DNA of 46,994 bases from Candidatus Iainarchaeum sp. (GTDB lineage: Archaea; Iainarchaeota; Iainarchaeia; Iainarchaeales; JAGVWC01): NCBI GenBank assembly GCA_018304465.1, contig JAGVWC010000014.1:1-46994 (forward strand), read 5' to 3'. Positions 32,515 through 40,184 of this stretch are shown piece by piece. Made by a program: the position numbers and the translations under genes. The notes beneath the pieces were generated by a model, which was not told where the DNA came from, did not search any database, and was given only the letters and a program-made list of their open reading frames with translations. Each line of letters starts with the position of its first letter. Position 1 is the first letter of the stretch.

Positions 32515-33903
32515 ATGGCTGAATTGAAAAAAACCATGTTCCGGGACTACGACGTCCGCGGACAGGTAAACGAAACCGAGCTAAACGAAAAAAGCATCGA
32601 ATTGATCGGAAAAGCGTTCGGAACGCAATTATTACAACGACACTTAAACCAATGCATCGTCGGTTTTGACGCGCGAAGCTACAGCGAATCGTTATGCCGC
32701 TCCTTGGTCGCGGGTCTTTGTTCCACGGGCGTGTCCGTGACCAACATCGGAATGGTCACGACTCCGGTGGCGTATTTTTCCCAGTATCATTTGAAAATCA
32801 AAGGACTCGCCATGATCACCGCCTCGCACAACCCCAACGGCTGGAGCGGACTCAAACTGGGTTTTGATTACTCTTCCACGTTACTTCCCGCGGATATCGC
32901 GGCGCTATACGAAACGATTCAGACCGAACAATTCGCCAAAGGAAAAGGAACCGAAAAAAAAACCGGTACCATTGACCTCTACGTGAAAAACCTGGTTAAA
33001 CGCGTTCATGTTCCGAAAAAATTCAAAGTCGTGATCAATGCTCGGAACGGAATCGCGGGAATCGTTGCTCCGAAGGTGTTCAAAGCCGCGGGAATGAATG
33101 TGGTCGAACAATACTGCGACATTGATTTTTCTTTTCCGCATGGGTCCTCGAACCCGAGCATCAACGAAATGATGGAAGAACTCGGCGCCGTCGTGGTTGA
33201 ACAAAAAGCCGACATCGGTTTTGCGTTTGATGCCGACGGAGACCGCCTTGGCGTGTGCGACGAAAAAGGCCGATTGATTTATCCCGACCGAACATTGGCG
33301 TTGCTGGCCCGACGCGTCCTGCAAGACACTCCCGGTGCCACTATTATTTTTGACGTTAAAAGCAGCCAGGCACTCATCGACGACATCCAAGACCACCACG
33401 GAAAACCCCTGATGTGGAAAACCGGTCACTCGTTCATCAAAGAAAAACTGCATTCCTCCAAGGCGCCTCTTGCCGGAGAACGAAGCGGACACATCTTTTT
33501 TAGCCAGGGCTATTATGGTTTTGACGATCCGTGTTACGCCGGACTCAAACTCCTCGAATACCTGGCCACAGAATTGCATCCCTTGTCGCACATCGTTTCC
33601 ACGATTCCCGTTTATCATTCGTCCCCCGTGTTTCACGCGCCGTGCGCCGACGAAATCAAAAAAGACGTGCTAAAACGCCTCGTGACGTATTTCAAACAAA
33701 AGTACCCGAACGTCATCGACATTGATGGTGCGCGCGTCGTGTTCCCGGACGGTTGGGGCCTCGTGCGAAGCTCGTCCAACATGCCCGTACTGGTGCTGGT
33801 GTTTGAAGGAAAAACCCAAAAAAAGGCCGAAGAAATCGAACAACTGTTCCGAAAAGAACTCGCCCAATTCCCCGAAATCGGAACCCATTGGGAAAACGGA
33901 TAG
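32515..33903 (+). CDS. manB: Phosphomannomutase/phosphoglucomutase
   Basis: A 462-residue alpha-D-phosphohexomutase interconverting hexose 6- and 1-phosphates for sugar-nucleotide and glycan synthesis. FRDYDVRG (9-16) opens domain I. The phosphoserine loop TASHNPNGW (102-110) carries catalytic Ser104. The metal-binding loop DADGDR is at 239-244, and the sugar-binding loop GERSGHIFF lies near 327. The C-terminal phosphate-binding domain ends GLVRSSSNMPVLVLVFE. All active-site motifs are intact. It fits the bacterial AlgC/ManB-like subgroup, so both mannose and glucose phosphates are possible substrates. It is a stand-alone gene. Confidence 0.93.
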   Translation: MAELKKTMFRDYDVRGQVNETELNEKSIELIGKAFGTQLLQRHLNQCIVGFDARSYSESLCRSLVAGLCSTGVSVTNIGMVTTPVAYFSQYHLKIKGLAMITASHNPNGWSGLKLGFDYSSTLLPADIAALYETIQTEQFAKGKGTEKKTGTIDLYVKNLVKRVHVPKKFKVVINARNGIAGIVAPKVFKAAGMNVVEQYCDIDFSFPHGSSNPSINEMMEELGAVVVEQKADIGFAFDADGDRLGVCDEKGRLIYPDRTLALLARRVLQDTPGATIIFDVKSSQALIDDIQDHHGKPLMWKTGHSFIKEKLHSSKAPLAGERSGHIFFSQGYYGFDDPCYAGLKLLEYLATELHPLSHIVSTIPVYHSSPVFHAPCADEIKKDVLKRLVTYFKQKYPNVIDIDGARVVFPDGWGLVRSSSNMPVLVLVFEGKTQKKAEEIEQLFRKELAQFPEIGTHWENG

Positions 33904-33930
33904 GAAAAGCCGCCCAAAAGCGGACAAAAC

Positions 33931-33938
33931 CTTTAAAT
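33931..33938 (+). promoter_or_regulatory. TATA box for the 193-residue hypothetical gene
   Basis: CTTTAAAT on the plus strand, centred 28 nt before ATG 33963. It decides this start against the longer upstream frame. Confidence 0.55.
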
Positions 33939-33962
33939 GCTTCGCCCCACTTTTTTCTTTCG

Positions 33963-34544
33963 ATGAATCGCCGCGCAAGAATCCTTCGAGGAATCGTTCA
34001 TGCTACCCGAAACGAACCGGACAAACAAGCCGTTTATCACGGAATGCTTCGAAAAGAACTTCGAAAAAAAACTCCTTTGAAAAAAGCGTCCTTGAAACTC
34101 TCCGTTGCAAACTCCCCGCGCATGCAAGCGATTGTTTCCCGGCCCCGCGTGCGATTGTATTCTCCTTTGCTTTCTTCCATGGGGGCGAGCGCTGCTCGGT
34201 ACCTGATTAGCGCGCGAAACATTTCCCGAATCGCCCAGCGCATGAAAATCAAACCCCGAGACCTCGAAATCGCGTTGTCCAATCACTTGAACACGGCGGC
34301 CCCTCATTGGAAAGTCCGGTACGCCAACCGCGTTTTTTACGTCACTCCCCACGGACCCATGTGGATCGTGGACGCGGTTCGAACCGGAATGCTTGACATT
34401 TCCAAATCGCTTCACAATGCCCGCGAAGACTTGGCTTCGCGTCCGGTGGGCACTTCCTGCATCGTGGACGCGATTCCGTTCGTCAAACTTCCCAGCGGCG
34501 AAGTCGCTTTGTTCGACCAAGCCGTGACCAAAGATTGGATTTAG
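33963..34544 (+). CDS. Hypothetical protein, basic N-terminus
   Basis: A 193-residue soluble protein I do not recognise. The N-terminal 60 residues are highly basic (MNRRARILRGIVHA, KELRKKTPLKKA). A helical segment SAARYLISARNISRIAQRM follows, which could be a helix-turn-helix (IAQRMKIKPRDLEIALSNHL). A mixed alpha/beta C-terminal half contains YANRVFYVTPHGPMWIVDAV and ends in ALFDQAVTKDWI. The basic start and possible HTH hint at nucleic-acid binding, but that is weak. The start is set by the TATA box at 33931-33938. It lies between the mutase gene and the GAPDH gene on the same strand. Confidence 0.65.
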   Translation: MNRRARILRGIVHATRNEPDKQAVYHGMLRKELRKKTPLKKASLKLSVANSPRMQAIVSRPRVRLYSPLLSSMGASAARYLISARNISRIAQRMKIKPRDLEIALSNHLNTAAPHWKVRYANRVFYVTPHGPMWIVDAVRTGMLDISKSLHNAREDLASRPVGTSCIVDAIPFVKLPSGEVALFDQAVTKDWI

Positions 34545-34580
34545 CGAAAAAAACCATAGGTTCAAAAATAGAAAACGCCT

Positions 34581-34588
34581 ATTTTATA
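34581..34588 (+). promoter_or_regulatory. TATA box of the gap-pgk-coaE group
   Basis: ATTTTATA on the plus strand. Transcription would begin near 34610, giving a leader of about 53 nt with GGGGGAAGGTGG just before GTG 34664. Confidence 0.45.
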
Positions 34589-34663
34589 GCACAAATTGGG
34601 ACAAAAACGCCCTGGTAAAAATCTTTTAGAAAATTAAAAACTCTTTTGGGGGAAGGTGGTGTC

Positions 34664-35631
34664 GTGGTAGCCAAAACAAGCAAAATTCGCATCGGAATCA
34701 ATGGAATGGGGCGCATTGGACGCCAGGTTTTTCGATTGGCATTTGAACGCGATACCATCGAAGTCGTTTGCGCGAACGACGTCGGCGACCAAGCCACGAC
34801 CGCGCACCTGCTCAAATTCGACTCCGTTCACGGCAAATGGAACGCCGACATCCAGATTAAAGACAAAAACCTGGTCGTAAACGGAAAAACCGTCGCGTTT
34901 TACTCCACGCGAAACCCGCTTGAAATTCCCTGGAAAAAATACAATGTCGACGTGGTACTCGAATGTACGGGGGCTTTTACCGAAAAAGAAAGCGCCAGTC
35001 AGCACATCTCATCCGGCGCCAAAAAAGTCATTATTAATACGATCCGAAAAACCATTCCGTGGTTTCGTTGGCCAGCTGCACCACCAATTCACTGGCACCC
35101 GTCCTTAAAGTGATCCAGGACGTCTACGGCATTGAAAAAGGATTCATCACGACCATCCACGCGTACACCAACGACCAGCGCATTCTGGACTTGCATCACA
35201 CGGACTACCGCCGCGCCCGTGCCGCCGCCATCAATCTGATTCCCACCACGACCGGCGCCGCCAAAGCCATCGGCGAAGTCATTCCCGAACTCGCCGGAAA
35301 GCTCCATGGCCACGCGGTCCGCGCACCAGTTCCGACCGGAAGCATCACTGACATTGTCGTGATCACCAAGACACCCCCCAAAGACGCCGCGGAACTCAAC
35401 GCCGCCCTTAAAAAATCCGCGAACGGAAAAATGAAAGGCATCATGGAATACAGCGAAGAAGACCTCGTTTCAAGCGACATCGTGAACAATCCGAATTCCG
35501 CGATCGTCGATTCCAAACTCACGCTCGTCATGGGGAACCTCGTCAAGGTGTACTCGTGGTACGACAACGAATGGGGTTATTCCAACCGCATGGTCGATTT
35601 TGTGGAATACATCGCCAAAAAAGGGCTTTAA
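34664..35631 (+). pseudogene. gap: Class I (bacterial-type) glyceraldehyde-3-phosphate dehydrogenase with internal deletion
   Basis: The NAD-dependent glycolytic/gluconeogenic dehydrogenase of the bacterial/eukaryotic class I type, not the usual archaeal class II enzyme. The N-terminal Rossmann part is normal (IRIGINGMGRIGRQVFR), as is SASQHISSGAKKVII with K for the usual H/G variants. At 35033-35038 the frame breaks. The other frame resumes with YDPKNHSVVSLASCTTNSLAPV, including catalytic Cys in SCTTN, then HAYTNDQ, RARAAAINLIPTTTGAAKA and WYDNEWGYSNRMV. About 19 residues (the APAK...MGVN strand region) are missing, a deletion near 55 nt, which matches the frame change. Start GTG 34664 follows an AAGGTGG site. 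As it stands the gene cannot make a full enzyme. Confidence 0.88.
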
Positions 35632-35644
35632 CCGCCACGAGAAA

Positions 35645-36850
35645 ATGAACATGTATCGCACCATTTTGGATCAAAGTATCGCGGGCAAGACGCTCATCGT
35701 TCGCATTGACCTGAACTCGAATTTCCAAAACGGAAAACTCCAGGTATCCGAACGCTTCATCCAACACGCAAAAGCACTTTCGGCCTTGGCCGACAAAGGC
35801 GCCCGCGTCGTGGTGCTTGCGCATCAGGGGCGCAAAGGGGATCCTGATTTTTTTCCGCTGGAAAGCCACGGGGAAGTACTTGAAAAATTAATGGGTCGAA
35901 AAGTGAAACTCGTTCCGTGGAACGTTGATTATGTAGCAGAAGTGAAGCGTCTTAACGACGGCGAAGTGATTCTGATGCAAAACGTCCGCGAATTTGCCGA
36001 AGAATCGAGGGAAGCGCCTGGCCCAGAACACGCCCAACTTCCGTTCGTCAAAAACCTCGCGTCGGTGGCGGATTTCTTCGTGCTGGACGCCTTGTCGATT
36101 GCCCACCGCAGCCACGCCAGCGTCGTTGGATTCTCCGCCTTGTTGCCTTCTTTTGCCGGGCCCACCTTGCACAAGGAATTATCGGCGCTTCAAAAAATTT
36201 CTTCTCTTAAAGACGGACGACTCCTGATTTTGGGCGGCGCCAAACCCGCGGATTCAATCGCCATGCTGTCGTATTTTCTTGACTCCAAAAAAACCGACCG
36301 CGTCCTTCTTGCCGGCGTCCTTGCCGAAGTATTCCTAAAAACCAGCAACTTTTCTTTCGGAAAAAAAGATTTTTTCCTTCAGGAAAAAGGCTATCTCAAA
36401 CTCTTGCCCGTCGCCAAGGACCTTTTTTCCAAACACCGCGACAAAATCGTTCTCCCGCTTGATTTCGCGGTTTTGGACGACAAGAAAAAACGCGTCGAAC
36501 TGTTGCTTTCGCAATTTCCGTCCTCGAACCCGACCATGGACATCGGCAAAAAAACCATTGCGCTTTTCTCCAAAGAAATCAAAAAAAGCCGTCTCATCGT
36601 GTTCAACGGAACCATCGGAGTATTCGAACAAAAAGGATTCGAGGCCGGGACCAAAAAAATATTTTCCGCGATTTGCCGAAACAAGGCATTCTCGCTTATC
36701 GGCGGCGGAGACACCGTGACTGCGGCCAAACAACTTAAGTTTTCTTTCGAACGCTTCGGGCACGTGTCCTTGGCGGGAAAAGCGCTGCTTGAATACCTTT
36801 CCGGACAAACCCTTCCGGGGCTCGCGGCACTTGGTTTTGTCCGAAAATAA
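35645..36850 (+). CDS. pgk: Phosphoglycerate kinase
   Basis: Interconverts 1,3-bisphosphoglycerate with ADP and 3-phosphoglycerate with ATP, directly after GAPDH in the pathway and in the gene order. A protein of 401 residues from ATG 35645, 13 nt after the gap stop. The longer frame starting at 35600 would lie inside gap. Motifs are LIVRIDLNS (substrate-binding N-domain), VVVLAHQGRKGDP, LDALSIAHRSHAS, ILGGAKPADSI with the nucleotide-binding Lys, VFNGTIGVFE, and the C-terminal GGGDTVTA and SLAGKALLEYLSG, where many PGKs have STGGGA-LE. The sequence looks archaeal-like and divergent but intact. Confidence 0.92.
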   Translation: MNMYRTILDQSIAGKTLIVRIDLNSNFQNGKLQVSERFIQHAKALSALADKGARVVVLAHQGRKGDPDFFPLESHGEVLEKLMGRKVKLVPWNVDYVAEVKRLNDGEVILMQNVREFAEESREAPGPEHAQLPFVKNLASVADFFVLDALSIAHRSHASVVGFSALLPSFAGPTLHKELSALQKISSLKDGRLLILGGAKPADSIAMLSYFLDSKKTDRVLLAGVLAEVFLKTSNFSFGKKDFFLQEKGYLKLLPVAKDLFSKHRDKIVLPLDFAVLDDKKKRVELLLSQFPSSNPTMDIGKKTIALFSKEIKKSRLIVFNGTIGVFEQKGFEAGTKKIFSAICRNKAFSLIGGGDTVTAAKQLKFSFERFGHVSLAGKALLEYLSGQTLPGLAALGFVRK

Positions 36851-36865
36851 AAAGGAGCAAACAAC

Positions 36866-37459
36866 ATGATGGTAATCGGATTAACCGGAGGATTCGGCAC
36901 GGGAAAAACAACGGTCGCTCAAATGCTTTCAAAACTTGGGGCCAAAACCATTGACGTGGACCAGATCAGCCGAGACCTTACCGCTCCCGACAAACCGCTT
37001 TACCGCAAATACATCGCATTATTCGGACCCGAAATCGTCCAAAAAAACAATCAACTTAACCGGGAAAAAATCGCGGACATCGTTTTTGGAGACCCGATTC
37101 AACGCAAACGACTGGAAGAAATTTCGCATCCGCTCATTATTTCGGAAATGAACCGTCAAATCGAAGAACAAAAACGCGAAAAAAACAGCGTGATCGTCGT
37201 TGATTTGCCATTGCTTTTCGAAGACAAACTCGAAAAATTGTTTTCGCGCATCATCGTGGTTTACGCCAAACAAGAAAAAGTATTCAACCGAATCCGAAAA
37301 AGCCGCCGCATGACCTTTGCCCAGATCCGAAGCCGCATCGCAAGCCAGGATCCGTTATCCGAAAAAAAAGCCCGCGCCGACATTGTCATCAACAACAACG
37401 GAACGCACGCCAAAACATTCACGCAAGTCCAGCGGGTTTACCGTTTATTGTCCGAATAA
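36866..37459 (+). CDS. coaE: Dephospho-CoA kinase, bacterial CoaE type
   Basis: Catalyses the last step of CoA synthesis, ATP-dependent 3'-phosphorylation of dephospho-CoA. A 197-residue protein: P-loop IGLTGGFGTGKTTVA (4-18), DVDQISRDL in the substrate-binding region, LEEISHPLI and DLPLLFE, all typical of CoaE. Most archaea use an unrelated GTP-dependent enzyme (DUF359), so this copy suggests acquisition from bacteria. AAGGAG lies about 9 nt before ATG 36866, and the gene starts 15 nt after the pgk stop, so it is probably co-transcribed. Confidence 0.9.
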   Translation: MMVIGLTGGFGTGKTTVAQMLSKLGAKTIDVDQISRDLTAPDKPLYRKYIALFGPEIVQKNNQLNREKIADIVFGDPIQRKRLEEISHPLIISEMNRQIEEQKREKNSVIVVDLPLLFEDKLEKLFSRIIVVYAKQEKVFNRIRKSRRMTFAQIRSRIASQDPLSEKKARADIVINNNGTHAKTFTQVQRVYRLLSE

Positions 37460-37464
37460 CACCC

Positions 37465-37473
37465 TTTTTTATT
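37465..37473 (+). promoter_or_regulatory. TATA box for the NFACT gene
   Basis: TTTTTTATT on the plus strand, centred 26 nt before ATG 37495, predicting a leaderless transcript separate from coaE. Confidence 0.5.
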
Positions 37474-37494
37474 CCTGTTTTGGGCATCTAAGAT

Positions 37495-38622
37495 ATGCAG
37501 GTTCCAAACATTTCCCTTTCCAGCCTGTTACAGGAATTATCCCCCGGGCTTGAAGGCGGCTACCTGAAAAAAATTCAGGCCTTGTCAAAAAACGGTTTTC
37601 GCTTTCGCATCCACGGAAAAGACGGTACCAAAGACCTCGTGGTATTGTCCAACGCCTTGTTTTTTTCAAGCTACAAAATCCCCGCGATCGACGAACACAA
37701 AGGATTCGTGGAATTTCTCCGCAGCCGCATCGAAGGAAAAAAAATCTCGTCGGTTTCCCAACACGGTCACGATCGGATCGTGAAAATCGAATTCAACGAA
37801 TACACGCTTGTCTTCGAACTTTTTGCCACTGGAAACGTGGTGTTGGTGGACCCGCTCGGCGTCACCGCGGGTTGTCTGCACCGCGAAGAATGGAAAGACC
37901 GGAAAACCTGGCCCAAGCATCCGTATCACTATCCGCAATCCAAACCGCTTCCCACCGATCACGATGAAGAAACTTTTTTCGAAACCCTAAAAAAAAGCGA
38001 CAAAACCATCGTGCTTGCGTTGTTGTCCAATTACAATTTGTTTCCGTTGGTGGCCGAAGAAATCGCGCTTTCCTGCGAACTCGAAAAAATTTCTGGTAGT
38101 GCATTAACCAACCCCGATGCGCGACGCTTGTTTGCCGCGTGTCAAAAAATTTTGGGTTCCGCGCCTTCACCTGTGCTTGTGACATGGAAAAACGAGCCGT
38201 TGCTGCTGCCATTCCCGCTTGAACGCGTGTTTGCAAAAGAAAAAATGACGCCTCAGATCCAACCCAATCTAAACGATGGGCTGGACCACTTTTTTGCCCC
38301 GCAATTAGGCGAAACATCCAAGTCCCAGGAAGCCACCACGAACCAATCCAAACAATTGATCGGGCTTGAAAAAAGCCTGGCAGACCTAGACACCGCGCAG
38401 CAAAACCTGGAGAAAAGCGTATTGGAAAACCAGCAAAAAGCCGAACTCTTGTATGGCTACTATAACGAACTCACTGAATTATTCGCCGCGCTCTCCACGG
38501 CGATGGAAAAAAAACTAGACGAAAAAACCGTAAAAACAAAAATTGGGTCGAGCACCCATACATTATCAAAAAAAGTTTTGGAAGTAAATCTCAGGACCAA
38601 AAAAGTAGTCCTGGATTTATAA
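37495..38622 (+). CDS. Truncated NFACT (RqcH/NEMF) family protein, N-terminal half only
   Basis: A 375-residue protein related to Rqc2/NEMF/RqcH, which binds stalled 50S/60S subunits and recruits Ala-tRNA for C-terminal tailing. The NFACT-N part is recognisable (EGGYLKKIQALSKNGFRF, EFLRSRIEGKKISSVSQHGHDRIVKIEF, LVFELFATGNVVLVD), followed by helix-hairpin-helix-like NYNLFPLVAEEIALSCEL and the first arm of the coiled coil (SLADLDTAQQNLEKSVLENQ). It stops at VNLRTKKVVLDL, the coiled-coil tip. The second arm and the NFACT-R domain, present in full-length archaeal homologues of about 600 or more residues, are absent, and downstream DNA does not encode them. The start is set by the TATA box. Confidence 0.8.
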   Translation: MQVPNISLSSLLQELSPGLEGGYLKKIQALSKNGFRFRIHGKDGTKDLVVLSNALFFSSYKIPAIDEHKGFVEFLRSRIEGKKISSVSQHGHDRIVKIEFNEYTLVFELFATGNVVLVDPLGVTAGCLHREEWKDRKTWPKHPYHYPQSKPLPTDHDEETFFETLKKSDKTIVLALLSNYNLFPLVAEEIALSCELEKISGSALTNPDARRLFAACQKILGSAPSPVLVTWKNEPLLLPFPLERVFAKEKMTPQIQPNLNDGLDHFFAPQLGETSKSQEATTNQSKQLIGLEKSLADLDTAQQNLEKSVLENQQKAELLYGYYNELTELFAALSTAMEKKLDEKTVKTKIGSSTHTLSKKVLEVNLRTKKVVLDL

Positions 38623-38627
38623 CATTC

Positions 38628-38637
38628 CTTTTTTTTA
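38628..38637 (+). terminator. T-tract terminator after the NFACT gene
   Basis: T8 a few bases after the TAA stop, between convergent genes. It overlaps the stop codon of the PRC-barrel gene. Confidence 0.45.
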
Positions 38638-38910
38638 CTGTGCAATTTCAGGCGCAGTCGCTAATTCGCGTTCGTCCACGATAAAAACGTCGCTTACCGC
38701 AGTGACTGCCGAATAGGGCACCTGGATAATGCGTTCTTTCGGATTCAAACGCTTAATGAGCTTACTGTCGCGGTCTACTTCCACGAGCAAAAATTCGATT
38801 TCCCCGGAGACTTCGTTTACAAGCAAATCAGTCAATTTGCCCACTTCGTCACCGCGGTTCGTGATTACTCGTTTGGTAGCCAATTGTCGCGCAATTGTAT
38901 ACTTATACAT
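38635..38910 (-). CDS. PRC-barrel domain protein
   Basis: A 91-residue single PRC-barrel: RQLATKRVITNRGDEVGKLTDLLV, then EIEFLLVEVDRDSKLI, and a closing strand IIQVPYSAVTAVSDVFIVDE. These small beta-barrels occur in photosynthetic reaction centres, RimM and many archaeal stand-alone proteins of uncertain role (RNA/ribosome binding or membrane-associated control). GAGGGAG 6 nt before ATG 38910 is a strong Shine-Dalgarno site. The promoter shares a 15-base sequence with the major pilin gene. Confidence 0.85.
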   Translation of the reverse strand: MYKYTIARQLATKRVITNRGDEVGKLTDLLVNEVSGEIEFLLVEVDRDSKLIKRLNPKERIIQVPYSAVTAVSDVFIVDERELATAPEIAQ

Positions 38911-38955
38911 GAGTTCTCCCTCTTTTGAAAATCTTAAAGAGTAATGTCTTAGCTA

Positions 38956-38970
38956 TTTTTAAAGCTAACG
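38956..38970 (-). promoter_or_regulatory. Promoter element of the PRC-barrel gene, shared 15-mer
   Basis: CGTTAGCTTTAAAAA on the minus strand is identical to the element at 14258-14272 upstream of the pilin. The core is also framed by a 6-bp inverted repeat, TTAGCT...AGCTAA (38949-38954/38963-38968). The predicted leader is about 25 nt. Confidence 0.55.
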
Positions 38971-39108
38971 GCCTTCGCTACATAAAATAGATTTTTGGAA
39001 AAAATAAAAGATTTTTGTACCGGCAAACCGAATACCACTTCTACATAGGACCTTCGTTTCCATTTTTTCCGGCTGCGGCAGTCTTTTAAGGTTTTCACGG
39101 CCCTATCG

Positions 39109-39123
39109 TATAAACAGTTTATA
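39109..39123. promoter_or_regulatory. Palindromic TATA region upstream of taw1
   Basis: TATAAACAGTTTATA is a near-perfect inverted repeat. Its left half is centred about 23 nt before ATG 39135, supporting a leaderless taw1 message, and by symmetry it could also fire leftward. The rest of the gap 38971-39108 shows nothing I can assign. Confidence 0.45.
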
Positions 39124-39134
39124 GGTTTTTTTGA

Positions 39135-40184
39135 ATGCACCCCGTCAAAGAATTTCTTTCCCTTCAAACCATCCGACTGCTGGAAAAACAAGACTACGCT
39201 TTGTTTGGACACTCCGCCGTCAAGATTTGCCACTACACCAAAACCGCTTTGACCGACAAGGGAACCTGTTATAAACAAAAATTCTACGGAATTCAGAGCC
39301 ATCAATGCATTCAAATGTCACCGGCCTCGAGTTTTTGTGATCAAAAATGCGCTTACTGCTGGCGACCCACTCAAACCTTTAAACCCACCTTCAAAAAAGA
39401 AGACGGTGTTGTCGCGGACCTATCCCACGTGGACGCGCCAAACGAAATCGTGGAAGAATCCATCAACGCGCAACGAAAACAACTCTCGGGTTTTGGCGGG
39501 CACCCGGCCAAAAACGAAGTCAAGTTCGAACAATCGAAAACCCCCCGGCACGTCGCGATTTCCTTGACCGGCGAACCCACGTTGTACCCGCGTCTCCCCG
39601 AACTCATTGGCGAGTACCACAAAAAAGGAATCTCCACGTTCGTAGTGTCCAACGGGTTGCATCCTGAAATGATCGAACAACTCATCGATCATCCGCCCAC
39701 GCAATTGTATTTGTCGGTGGACACGCCGGTGGAAGACATTCACCTCAAACTCAACAAACCCGACTTCAAAGGGTCTTTCGAAAAACTGCACCAAAGCGTG
39801 GCGTTACTTAAAAAAATTCCCACGCGCACCGTGGTCCGAATCACGGTCGTCAAAGGATTTAACGACAATCACCCAAAAGAATTCGCCGACTTTGCGCTGT
39901 TGGGCAACCCCGATTTTGTCGAAGTCAAATCCTACATGCATGTGGGGTTCTCGCAATACCGGTTAAAAGCCGAAAACATGATGCCGTGGGAAGAACTCAT
40001 CGCCTTTGCGGAGCAAATCGCCCACCACATGGGCTACGCCCTCAAGCTCCAAGACAAAGGCGCCTTGGTATGCCTATTGGTCCGACCCGACTGGAAAAAC
40101 AAATCCACGATCATCAATTTCAAACGGTTGTTTCCCGAAGCATACTTCGAAAAACCCAAAAAAGAAAAGAAAACGAATGGTTAA
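39135..40184 (+). CDS. taw1: tRNA 4-demethylwyosine synthase
   Basis: Radical SAM enzyme that builds the tricyclic wyosine base at G37 of tRNA-Phe from N1-methylguanosine and pyruvate. A 349-residue protein, normal for archaeal Taw1 (TYW1 without the flavodoxin domain). Cluster-binding Cys68, Cys72 and Cys75 sit in FCDQKCAYCWRP. N-terminal Cys32, Cys45 and Cys58 (ICHYT, TCYKQ, HQCIQM) fit the second Fe-S cluster known in this family. SLTGEPTLYP is the SAM-binding GE motif, followed by VSNGLHPE and SVDTP. The start is supported by the palindromic TATA region. The 3' end overlaps the convergent surface-protein gene by 4 nt. Confidence 0.93.
   Translation: MHPVKEFLSLQTIRLLEKQDYALFGHSAVKICHYTKTALTDKGTCYKQKFYGIQSHQCIQMSPASSFCDQKCAYCWRPTQTFKPTFKKEDGVVADLSHVDAPNEIVEESINAQRKQLSGFGGHPAKNEVKFEQSKTPRHVAISLTGEPTLYPRLPELIGEYHKKGISTFVVSNGLHPEMIEQLIDHPPTQLYLSVDTPVEDIHLKLNKPDFKGSFEKLHQSVALLKKIPTRTVVRITVVKGFNDNHPKEFADFALLGNPDFVEVKSYMHVGFSQYRLKAENMMPWEELIAFAEQIAHHMGYALKLQDKGALVCLLVRPDWKNKSTIINFKRLFPEAYFEKPKKEKKTNG

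Noticed and set aside
35027..35045. Programmed frameshift in GAPDH
   Set aside because: Around 19 conserved residues are missing as well, so recoding could not restore the enzyme.
38949..39098. 49-codon leftward ORF (GTG start) between the PRC-barrel and taw1 genes
   Set aside because: It overlaps the PRC promoter and 15-mer, its start would precede the transcription start predicted from the TATA region, and its composition is not protein-like.
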